A stretch of 64,000 nucleotides of DNA. Source: RHKX01 sp963820055. GTDB taxonomy: Bacteria; Actinomycetota; Thermoleophilia; Solirubrobacterales; 70-9. The notes under the pieces are model-generated. The model had not been told where the DNA came from. It saw only the letters and a list, made by a program, of their open reading frames with translations, and did no database searches. Below are positions 44,658-51,674 of this stretch, piece by piece. Within the stretch, counting starts at the first letter, position 1. Each line of letters opens with the position of its first letter. The stretch covers positions 248,001 through 312,000 of the forward strand of contig CAWFYJ010000001.1 of NCBI GenBank assembly GCA_963820055.1, given 5' to 3'. The translations under genes were made by a program, and so were the position numbers.

Positions 44658-45350
44658 ACCGACTCCGAAGACATCCCGATCGAAACGCTGAGCGACGAGC
44701 TCGCGGCAGCCGGCAAGGCGAGCCGCTGGGAGCAGTTCCGTCTTCCCGTCGAGCTGTCGGGGCGATCGTTTCTCGACGTCGGCTGCTGGGAGGGCGTTCA
44801 CTGCGCCGACGCCGTCCGCCGCGGGGCCGAGCCGGTCGTCGGCGTCGACATCTGCACCGGCGAGGACCTCCGCGCCAACGTCGGCCGCTACGGCTTCGAG
44901 TTCCTGCAGATGGACGTCTTCGGCGAGCTCTGGCAGGGACTCGGGAAGTTCGACGTGGTCCTCTGCTCGGGTCTGATCTACAGCGTCCCGAGTCCGATGT
45001 CGCTGCTGTTGCGCCTTGCGAAGGTCACCGGCGAGATGCTCGTCATCGAGTCCGCCTCGACGACCAAGGGCGGCGACGAGCCGATAATGCTCTTCCGCGG
45101 TGAGGAGGACGGAAACCCATCGAACTGGTGGATCCCGAACGGCCCCTGCCTCGAGCAGATGCTCGCCGCCGCCGGGTTCTCGGGGATCTCGACGGTCTGG
45201 GAGGAGCCGCGCGAAGACCACTGGACCCGGATCTGCATGCAGGCGGTGCCCCGTGACGGCGTCGATCGCGAGCGGCTGCTGCCACGCAAGCCGCGCCTGA
45301 TGAGCGTCCGCGGCGGCGACCGGGGACGCGGCCGCCGCGCGGCCGGCTGA
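44655..45350 (+). CDS. SAM-dependent methyltransferase (DUF1698/tRNA-mo5U34-like fold)
   Basis: 231 residues. SAM motif I is SFLDVGCWEGVHCADAVRRGA (about 38-58), motif II is VVGVDICTGEDLRANVGRYGFEFLQMDVF and motif III is KFDVVLCSGLIYSVPSPMSLLLRLAKVTGEMLVIES. PSNWWIPNGPCLEQMLAAAGF recalls the end of CmoB/DUF1698-type enzymes, which in glycan clusters methylate sugars. The C-terminal 25 residues are Arg/Gly-rich. It lies 16 bases before the next glycosyltransferase. Confidence 0.82.
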   Translation: MTDSEDIPIETLSDELAAAGKASRWEQFRLPVELSGRSFLDVGCWEGVHCADAVRRGAEPVVGVDICTGEDLRANVGRYGFEFLQMDVFGELWQGLGKFDVVLCSGLIYSVPSPMSLLLRLAKVTGEMLVIESASTTKGGDEPIMLFRGEEDGNPSNWWIPNGPCLEQMLAAAGFSGISTVWEEPREDHWTRICMQAVPRDGVDRERLLPRKPRLMSVRGGDRGRGRRAAG

Positions 45351-45366
45351 GCGGACTGGAGCGGCG

Positions 45367-46443
45367 TTGAACGTCGGCATCATCAGCAAGTGGTTCAACC
45401 GCGGCCAGCCGGTCGTCGGCCGCTACCTCCGCTCCGCCGTCGACGAGCTCGGCCACGAGAGCTTCGTCCTCGCCAAGCCGCGCCGCGAGAAGGGGCCGAT
45501 GGGCGGCGCGCTCGAGCGGACCGGAGTCTGGGACCAGCCGCGGGTCACGGCGGCCTCGTCCTTCGAGACACCGCTCGCCGAGTACGAGGCCTGGGTCGCC
45601 GCGAACGACATCGACCTGATCCTCTGCGACCAGAACTACCAGTTCGACGAGCTGGCAAGCCTGCGACGGAGCGGCGTCCGGATCGTCGGCCGGTTCGTCT
45701 GGGAGCACTTCACGGAGGAGCACCTCGTCCCGGCCCGCGACGCCTACGACGTCGTCTACTCGGTGACGGCCTGCGAGCAGCGCCGCTACGCCGGCTGGGG
45801 ACTCGAGACACCGCGGGTTCCGTGGGGCATCCACCCCGAGCTCCTCGAGGTGCCGATCGAGCGGAGCACCGACGGGCTCGTCCGCTTCGTCTTCCCCGGG
45901 GGCTTCCTCGGTCACCGCAAGCCGGCCGAGCCGGTCATCGAGGCGTTCACCGCGGCGGCCGGCGACCACCTCCGCCTCGTCGTCAAGGCCCAGGTCGAGC
46001 GCTCGCGGCTGGAGCGGATCCTGCCGTTGATCGAGGCCGACGAGCGGATCGAGCTCCGGCTCGCCGACGAGCCCTGGTACGAGCACCTCGCGGCGGTCGC
46101 GGCCAACGACGTCTCCCTCTCCCCCTCCCGCTGGGAGGGTCTCGGCCTGCCGCTGTACGAAGCGGTCGCGTTCGGGATGCCGACGATCGCCAACGACGAC
46201 CCGCCGATGAACGAGGTCGTGGCCGACGGGGTCAACGGCATGCTCGTCGCATCGCTCCCCGACGGCACGGCCCGTTCGGGGATCCCGGCGAAGCGCCCCG
46301 ACATCGGCGCCCTGACCGCGGCGATCGAGCGGATCGCGCGGCCCGACGTCCTCGCCGAGCTGCGCGACGGAGCCGAACGCTCGCGTGCCGACCACGCCTG
46401 GTCGCGGACGGTCGCCGCCCTCGGCGAGCTGATCGACGCCTGA
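45367..46443 (+). CDS. GT-B glycosyltransferase, WFNRGQ family, copy 4 (no insert)
   Basis: 358 residues from TTG 45367 (MNVGIISKWFNRGQPVVGRYLR). EGLGLPLYE (EX7E), RFVWEHFTEEHLVPARDAYDVVYSVT and NDDPPMNEVVADGVNGMLV are present. The linker between WGIHPELLEV and FVFPGGFLG is short (PIERSTDGLVR) and shows the probable ancestral state at the site where copies 2, 3 and 5 carry repeat sequence. It ends with a clean stop after AALGELIDA. Confidence 0.9.
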   Translation: MNVGIISKWFNRGQPVVGRYLRSAVDELGHESFVLAKPRREKGPMGGALERTGVWDQPRVTAASSFETPLAEYEAWVAANDIDLILCDQNYQFDELASLRRSGVRIVGRFVWEHFTEEHLVPARDAYDVVYSVTACEQRRYAGWGLETPRVPWGIHPELLEVPIERSTDGLVRFVFPGGFLGHRKPAEPVIEAFTAAAGDHLRLVVKAQVERSRLERILPLIEADERIELRLADEPWYEHLAAVAANDVSLSPSRWEGLGLPLYEAVAFGMPTIANDDPPMNEVVADGVNGMLVASLPDGTARSGIPAKRPDIGALTAAIERIARPDVLAELRDGAERSRADHAWSRTVAALGELIDA

Positions 46444-46467
46444 CCGCCGTCAGAGCCCCCGGCCGGA

Positions 46468-46496
46468 TTGCGGGGTTCGGAGCGGGTGCCTAGAAT
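46468..46496 (+). promoter_or_regulatory. Promoter of the four-sulfotransferase run
   Basis: TTGCGG (46468-46473), a 17-base spacer and TAGAAT (46491-46496), in the 142-base gap before sulfotransferase 46586. A GGGGAAG ribosome site lies about 14 bases before the ATG. Four coupled sulfotransferases, a glycosyltransferase and the tandem sulfotransferase follow without another clear promoter, so this may drive about 7 kb. Confidence 0.5.
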
Positions 46497-46585
46497 CCGG
46501 CGTCGCCCGGGAGCCGTACGCGTCCGCACCCCGGGCCGCAACCCCGCCCGACGGGATTCCGAGACAGGGGAAGCGACTTCTGCCA

Positions 46586-47560
46586 ATGGCACTTCCGAGC
46601 CCACAGAAAGCCTGGCGTCAGTCCAGGAGCCGCCGCGCCTCCGCGCGGGGGTCCGACCGCGTGCCGGCGCCGTTCGTCGTCGGCGTCAACCGGTCGGGGA
46701 CGACGCTGCTGCGGATGATGCTCGACGCGCATCCCGAGCTGACGATCCCACCCGAAACCCACTTCGTTCCGGAGCTGATCGAGGCCGCCGAGGAGCGCTC
46801 GCCGACGCCCGAGGCGCTGCTGGCGACGATCACCAAGCAGCGCGAGTGGGGTGACTTCGGCCTCACCGAGGAGGAGCTGCTCGAGCGGTTCCGGGCGATC
46901 GACCCGCTGAACGCCGGCGACGTACTTCGGGCCTTCTACTCGGCCTACGCCGAGCGAGCCGGCAAGCCGCGCTGGGGCGAGAAGACCCCTATCTACGTGA
47001 AGAGCATGCGCAAGATCGAGCGGGCGCTGCCGGAGGCGCGCTTCGTGCACGTCATCCGCGACGGCCGCGACGTCGCGCTCTCGATCCGCGACCGCGCCGT
47101 CAAGGAGCATCCGATCGACCGGATCGCCGAGCGCTGGGTCCGCCGGATCACCCGCGCCCGCGAGCAGGCGAAGCGCCTCGCCCACTACGAGGAGATCCGC
47201 TACGAGAACCTGATCCTCGACACGCGCCCGACCCTCGAGCGCGTCTGCGAGTTCTACGAGCTGCCCTGGGACGACGCCCTGCTCGAGTACCACGAGCGGT
47301 CCGCCGACCGGCTCGAGGAGATGAAGCGGGAGCTGCCCGACGACGGCAAGCGGACGACCCTGAGCGTCGAGCGTCGCATGGCGACCCACGCCCGGACCAC
47401 CGAGAAGCCCGACCCGAAGCGCGTGAGCCGCTGGCGCGAGAGCATGAGCCGCGAAGAGCGCGAGGAGTTCGAGTCGATCGCCGGGACCCTGCTCGTCGAG
47501 CTCGGCTACCAGATCGGCGACGGCCCGGGCACCGAGCCGCGCGGCGACGGGGACACTTGA
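46586..47560 (+). CDS. Sulfotransferase (Sulfotransfer_3 type), island copy 2
   Basis: 324 residues with a basic 25-residue N-terminus. FVVGVNRSGTTLLRMMLDAHP (5'-phosphosulfate loop, split about 31-51), IPPETHFVPELIEAA, WGEKTPIYVKSM and ARFVHVIRDGRDVALSIRDR (3'-phosphate site). The C-terminal ETLLVELGY-type helix is kept. DNA around the PAPS loop is nearly identical to that of copy 3, pointing to recent duplication or gene conversion. The next gene starts inside its stop (TTGA at 47557). Confidence 0.9.
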   Translation: MALPSPQKAWRQSRSRRASARGSDRVPAPFVVGVNRSGTTLLRMMLDAHPELTIPPETHFVPELIEAAEERSPTPEALLATITKQREWGDFGLTEEELLERFRAIDPLNAGDVLRAFYSAYAERAGKPRWGEKTPIYVKSMRKIERALPEARFVHVIRDGRDVALSIRDRAVKEHPIDRIAERWVRRITRAREQAKRLAHYEEIRYENLILDTRPTLERVCEFYELPWDDALLEYHERSADRLEEMKRELPDDGKRTTLSVERRMATHARTTEKPDPKRVSRWRESMSREEREEFESIAGTLLVELGYQIGDGPGTEPRGDGDT

Positions 47561-48543
47561 TCGCCCGCGGACAGGGGAACTGGCGGCATCCCGTCTACAT
47601 GCTCTCGCGGCTGCGGAGTCGCCATCGTGAGCAGTCGCGCAAGCCGGCGCCGTTCGTCGTCGGCGTCAACCGGTCGGGCACGACGCTGCTGCGGATGATG
47701 CTCGACGCGCATCCCGAGCTGACGATCCCGCCCGAGACCCACTTCATCCCCGAGGTCATCCGCCGCGCCAACCACGAGAACACCCGCCGCCGCCTGATCC
47801 GCTCGATCACCAAACATCCGCGCTGGGGCGACTTCGGCCTCGACGAGGGCGAGTTCCGCGCCCGCGCCAAGCAGGTCCGCCCGCTGACCGCCGCCGGTGC
47901 GATCCGCTGCTTCTACGAGCTCTATGCGGAGGGCCAGGGCAAGCCGCGCTGGGGCGACAAGACGCCGCGCTACATGCGCGCGATGCCGCGGATCGCCCGG
48001 GCGCTCCCCGAGGCGCGGTTCGTGCACCTGATCCGCGACGGCCGCGACGTCGCGCTCTCGCAGCGCGAGCGCGTGATCGACGACGAGGACGTGACGATGG
48101 CGGCGATGGCCGAGCGATGGCAGCGGCGGATCGTCGCCGCTCGCGAAGGCGCGGCGGAGATCAAGGACGACGTCTACCTCGAGGTCCGCTACGAGGACCT
48201 CGTCGGTGACACCGAGGCGACGTTGCGGAAGGTCTGCGAGTTCGTCGAGCTCGATTTCGACCCGGCGATGCTCGACTACCACCGCCGCGCCGGCGACCGG
48301 CTCGCGGAGATGAACCGCGACCTCGACAACGCCGACAACGGCATCGTCCGGACCGCCGACAACCGCCTCGCCGCCCACGCCCTGACCACGGAGCCGCCGA
48401 CCACCAATCGGAGCGGACGCTGGCGCTCGGAGATGACAGCCGCCGAGGTCACCGAGTTCGAGCGGGTCGCGGGCCCGCTCCTCGCCGAGCTCGGCTACGA
48501 CCTCGACGCCGACCGGGCCCCCGCCGGGGAGCGATTCGAATGA
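47557..48543 (+). CDS. Sulfotransferase (Sulfotransfer_3 type), island copy 3
   Basis: 328 residues from TTG 47557; ATG 47599 (MLSRLRSRHREQSRKP) is an alternative that leaves the domain whole. FVVGVNRSGTTLLRMML, IPPETHFIPEVIRRA, WGDKTPRYMRAM and RFVHLIRDGRDVALSQRER are the two PAPS sites and the family blocks between them. The stop overlaps the ATG of copy 4 (ATGA at 48540). Confidence 0.88.
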   Translation: MIARGQGNWRHPVYMLSRLRSRHREQSRKPAPFVVGVNRSGTTLLRMMLDAHPELTIPPETHFIPEVIRRANHENTRRRLIRSITKHPRWGDFGLDEGEFRARAKQVRPLTAAGAIRCFYELYAEGQGKPRWGDKTPRYMRAMPRIARALPEARFVHLIRDGRDVALSQRERVIDDEDVTMAAMAERWQRRIVAAREGAAEIKDDVYLEVRYEDLVGDTEATLRKVCEFVELDFDPAMLDYHRRAGDRLAEMNRDLDNADNGIVRTADNRLAAHALTTEPPTTNRSGRWRSEMTAAEVTEFERVAGPLLAELGYDLDADRAPAGERFE

Positions 48544-49418
48544 GGCTGCCCCTTCGACGCAACCGCGCCGCCGGCCCGCCGGTCCCGTTCATCGTCGGCG
48601 TCACCCGCTCCGGCACGACGCTGCTGCGCCTGATGCTCGACGCGCACCCGGAGATGGCGATCCCGCCCGAGACCCACTTCGTCCCGTCGCTGATCAAGGC
48701 GACGCGGAAGCGCGGCGTCACCTGCGAGGAGGCTCACGCGATCGTCACCGGACATCGCCAGTGGGGCGACTTCAACCTCGACTCGGCCGAGTTGCTCGAG
48801 CGCTATTGCGCCCTCGACCGGATCGACCCGGAGACGACGATCCGCGCCTTCTTCGAGCTCTACGCGGAGGGCCAGGGCAAGCCGCGCTGGGGCGACAAGA
48901 CGCCGAACTACGTCAAGCGGATGCAGCAGATCGACCGCTGGATCCCCGAGGCGAAGTTCATCCACATGATCCGCGACGGCCGCGACGCCGCCCTCTCGCG
49001 CTTCAAGCGGATCCTCAAGGACCCGCCGCCGATGGAGACCGTCGCCGAGCGCTGGGTCCGCAAGATCGAGGGCGCCCGGACCGACGCCGCCGACCTCGAC
49101 TACATCGAGGTCCAGTACGAGTCGCTCGTCCGCGACACCGAGACCGAGCTGCGACGGATCTCCGGGTTCCTCGATCTGCCGTGGCACGACTCGATGCTGC
49201 GCTACTACGAGCGCGCCGAGGAGCGGCTCGCGGAGATGCACCGAGACCTGCCGGGAGCGGACGGCAAGCCGCTGCGTCCGGCCGATCACCGCAAGGAGGC
49301 GCACGTCCTGACCTCGAAGCCGCCGGACCCGAGCCGGCTGGCGCGCTGGAAGCAGGACATGTCGCCGGCCGACATCCGGCGTTCGAGAGCGTCGCTGCGC
49401 CGTTGCTTCGCGAGCTGA
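48540..49418 (+). CDS. Sulfotransferase (Sulfotransfer_3 type), island copy 4, C-terminus frameshifted
   Basis: 292 residues as read. FIVGVTRSGTTLLRLML, IPPETHFVPSLIKAT, WGDKTPNYVKRM and KFIHMIRDGRDAALSRFKR are intact. After residue 279 (MSPADI) the frame reads RRSRASLRRCFAS and stops. Sister proteins continue with a helix such as AFDAAAGELLSDLGYEVG, and the matching sequence AFESVAAPLLRELNYEVIG follows in another frame (49379-49498). One base is missing near 49377-49379. The restored frame ends at 49498, exactly overlapping the start of the next gene, so the break is secondary. Catalytic motifs are unaffected. Confidence 0.85.
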   Translation: MRLPLRRNRAAGPPVPFIVGVTRSGTTLLRLMLDAHPEMAIPPETHFVPSLIKATRKRGVTCEEAHAIVTGHRQWGDFNLDSAELLERYCALDRIDPETTIRAFFELYAEGQGKPRWGDKTPNYVKRMQQIDRWIPEAKFIHMIRDGRDAALSRFKRILKDPPPMETVAERWVRKIEGARTDAADLDYIEVQYESLVRDTETELRRISGFLDLPWHDSMLRYYERAEERLAEMHRDLPGADGKPLRPADHRKEAHVLTSKPPDPSRLARWKQDMSPADIRRSRASLRRCFAS

Positions 49419-49498
49419 ACTACGAGGTCATCGGCGATTCGGCGGCCGCGACCGCGACGGAGACCTCGGGACCCGCCGCCGGAGAGGACGCCTCGTGA
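49379..49498 (+). pseudogene. Detached C-terminal end of sulfotransferase copy 4
   Basis: Read from 49379 this gives AFESVAAPLLRELNYEVIGD and a Thr/Ala-rich tail ending GEDAS, then TGA at 49496-49498. It aligns with the C-terminal helix of every other island sulfotransferase but is one base out of frame with its own gene. Confidence 0.8.
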
Positions 49499-50424
49499 GC
49501 CCTTCGCCGCTCACCCGGATCCGCCGCGACGGCGACGCCGCCGACGAGGCGCGTCCGCCGGCGCCGTTCGTCGTCGGCCTGACCCGCTCGGGGACGACGC
49601 TGCTGCGGATGATGCTCGACGCGCACCCGCTGCTGACCGTCCCGCCGGAGACGCACTTCGTTCCCGACCTGATCAAGGCCGCCCGCGGCGAGACGGGTAC
49701 CAACGGGATGCTCACCGCGATGACGTCGAACCGGACATGGGGCGACTTCGGGATCGGCGAGGACGAGATGCGCGAACGCCTCGCGACCGTCGGATCGGGC
49801 GACGCGGCCGCTGCGGTCAGGGCGTTCTTCGAGGTTTACGCCGAACACCAGGGCAAGCCCCGCTGGGGCGACAAGACGCCCGCCTACATGCTCTCCGTCC
49901 AGCGGATCGGCCGGACCCTGCCGGAGTCGCGCTTCATCCATCTGATCCGCGACGGCCGCGACGTCGCCCTCTCGCAGCGCGACCGCGCGCTCAACGAGCA
50001 GCCGCCGCCCGCCGAGCAGGCCGCACGCTGGGTGAAGCGGATCGGCAAATCACGCGAGCAGGCGGCGTCGCTGAAGGGCGCCCGCTACGTCGAGGCCCGC
50101 TACGAGGATCTCGTTCGCGACCCCGAGACGACCCTGCGGCGGATCTGCGAGTTCATCGACCTGCCGTGGGATCCGGCGGTCCTCAGCTACCACGAGCGCG
50201 CCGCCGAGCGGCTCGCGGAGATGGCGGGCTCGCTGCGGGCCGAGGGCACGCACGCCGAGCAGGAGGCCGGCTACCGGATCGAGAACCACGCGCCGACGAC
50301 GAAGCCGCCGGACCCGGCGAAGCTCGACAAGTGGCGCCGCGAGATGAGCCCCGAGGACGTCGCCGCCTACGACGCCGTCGCCGGCGAGCTGCTCGAGGAG
50401 CTCGGCTACGAGGTCGGCGCGTGA
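49495..50424 (+). CDS. Sulfotransferase (Sulfotransfer_3 type), island copy 5
   Basis: 309 residues from GTG 49495. FVVGLTRSGTTLLRMMLDAHP (split about 23-43), VPPETHFVPDLIKAA, WGDKTPAYMLSV and RFIHLIRDGRDVALSQRDR. The C-terminus EMSPEDVAAYDAVAGELLEELGYEVGA is complete. The GTG overlaps the original stop of copy 4, and its own TGA overlaps the GTG at 50421. Confidence 0.9.
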   Translation: MSPSPLTRIRRDGDAADEARPPAPFVVGLTRSGTTLLRMMLDAHPLLTVPPETHFVPDLIKAARGETGTNGMLTAMTSNRTWGDFGIGEDEMRERLATVGSGDAAAAVRAFFEVYAEHQGKPRWGDKTPAYMLSVQRIGRTLPESRFIHLIRDGRDVALSQRDRALNEQPPPAEQAARWVKRIGKSREQAASLKGARYVEARYEDLVRDPETTLRRICEFIDLPWDPAVLSYHERAAERLAEMAGSLRAEGTHAEQEAGYRIENHAPTTKPPDPAKLDKWRREMSPEDVAAYDAVAGELLEELGYEVGA

Positions 50425-51674
50425 GCCACCACACGCTCATAGGCGGCGCTCGATTCCCGGCACCCCCGCAGGGCGAAGCCCGAGGAGGTGGCCGTGATCT
50501 CAGCGCCGCCGCGGCCCGCCTGCGGGCGCATATGCCCGGACGCGAAGCGGAGGACATATGCGAATTGGTCATCGTCACGAAGTGGTTCAACCGCGGGCAG
50601 GCGTTCGTCTCCCGCTACATCCGCGACGCGCTCGACGCGCAGGGCCACGAGACCTTCATCCTCGCCCGCCCGACCCGCGACAAGGGGCCGATGGCCGCCC
50701 ACGTCGACCGGACCGGCGTCTGGGATCAGCCCGGCGTCACCGAGGCCTCCGACTGGGAGGTCCCGTTCGAGGAGTACGAGAGCTGGATCGCCGAGAACCG
50801 CCTCGAGGCGGTCCACTGGGACAACTGCTACCAGCACGACGAGATCGCGCGGATCCGCGAAACCGGCGTCAAGACCGTCGGCCGGTTCGTCTGGGAGATG
50901 TTCAAGCCCGAGGACGCGGAGCCGTCGAAGCGCGCCTACGACGTCCTCTATTCGCTGACCCGCTGCGAGCGCGATCGTTACGCGGAGCTCGGCATCGAGA
51001 GCCCCTACCTGCGCTGGGGCCTGCATCCGGAACTACTCGAGGCCGCCGAGCAAGCGCGGGCCGCCGGCCCGCATCCCCGGACGCGAAGCGGAGGAGATGG
51101 GGCGGTTGTTTTCTACTTCCCCGGCGCGCTGCTCGGCCCCCGCAAGCCGCACAAGGAGGTCATCGAGGCGTTCACGAACGCGAAGGGCGACAACCTCCGC
51201 CTGATCTTCAAGGCGCAGCTCGAGCGGCGCATGAACTACCTCGAGAAGGCGGCGGCGGCCGACCCGCGGATCGACCTCGTCATCGACGACATGCCGACGG
51301 ACGAGCACCTCCGCCTCTTCGCATCCTGCGACGTCTGCCTCGGGCCGAGCCGCTGGGAGGGGCTGGGCCTCTTCCTCTACGAGGCGATCGCCTTCGGGAT
51401 GCCGCAGATCACCAACGACAGCCCGCCGATGAACGAGGTCGTCTCCGACGGCGTCAACGGGCTGCTCGTCGGCGACGTCCAGGACGACGTCGCCCCCTCC
51501 GGCATCCCCTCGATGAAGCCCGACGTCGCCGGGCTGACCGCCGCGATCGAGCGGCTCGCCGATCCCGCCGTGCGCGAGCGGCTCGCCGCCGGCGCCGTCG
51601 CGAGCCGCGGGGAATTCACCTGGGAGCACACCGTCGAGGACTACGCCCGCCTCTTCGCGGAGCTGGGCTCGTGA
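50421..51674 (+). CDS. GT-B glycosyltransferase, WFNRGQ family, copy 5, with disturbed start and linker insert
   Basis: 417 residues if started at GTG 50421 (coupled GTGA); the catalytic part starts VIVTKWFNRGQAFVSRYIR. EGLGLFLYE (EX7E), RFVWEMFKPEDAEPSKRAYDVLYSLT and TNDSPPMNEVVSDGVNGLLV are present. The first 48 codons are repeat DNA and would give an odd leader (GGARFPAPPQGEARGGG). The ancestral start ATG 50558 (MRIG) is out of frame by one base. TTG 50565, with GGAGGA ten bases upstream supplied by the repeat, is a good alternative start. A second repeat fragment encodes GPHPRTRSGGDG in the interdomain linker. Stop overlaps the next GTG (51671). Confidence 0.82.
   Translation: MSHHTLIGGARFPAPPQGEARGGGRDLSAAAARLRAHMPGREAEDICELVIVTKWFNRGQAFVSRYIRDALDAQGHETFILARPTRDKGPMAAHVDRTGVWDQPGVTEASDWEVPFEEYESWIAENRLEAVHWDNCYQHDEIARIRETGVKTVGRFVWEMFKPEDAEPSKRAYDVLYSLTRCERDRYAELGIESPYLRWGLHPELLEAAEQARAAGPHPRTRSGGDGAVVFYFPGALLGPRKPHKEVIEAFTNAKGDNLRLIFKAQLERRMNYLEKAAAADPRIDLVIDDMPTDEHLRLFASCDVCLGPSRWEGLGLFLYEAIAFGMPQITNDSPPMNEVVSDGVNGLLVGDVQDDVAPSGIPSMKPDVAGLTAAIERLADPAVRERLAAGAVASRGEFTWEHTVEDYARLFAELGS
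50442..50510. repeat. Hairpin in the repeat before glycosyltransferase copy 5
   Basis: GGCGGCGCT (50442-50450) pairs with AGCGCCGCC (50502-50510). Between them GGGC-GAA-GCCC (50471-50481) forms a small triloop hairpin followed by GAGGAGG. The GAA triloop and purine tail mirror the core at 50536-50554 but with different stem bases. Confidence 0.55.
50527..50562. repeat. 36-bp element with 8-bp inverted ends CGCATATG
   Basis: CGCATATG (50527-50534) and CATATGCG (50555-50562) are perfect inverted ends around the 19-base core CCGGACGCGAAGCGGAGGA (50536-50554). The element supplies both a GGAGGA ribosome site and the ATG at 50558. Confidence 0.65.
51077..51095. repeat. 19-base repeat core inside glycosyltransferase copy 5 linker
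   Basis: CCGGACGCGAAGCGGAGGA is identical to 50536-50554 and to the reverse complement of 43975-43993. It lies in frame at the same linker position as the inserts in copies 2 and 3. Confidence 0.75.

Noticed and set aside
50558..51670. Plus-strand frame starting MRIG at 50558 and running into the tandem sulfotransferase
   Set aside because: After MRIG it is Arg-rich nonsense to 51670; the glycosyltransferase is read in another frame. Only the ATG itself is informative, as a relic start.
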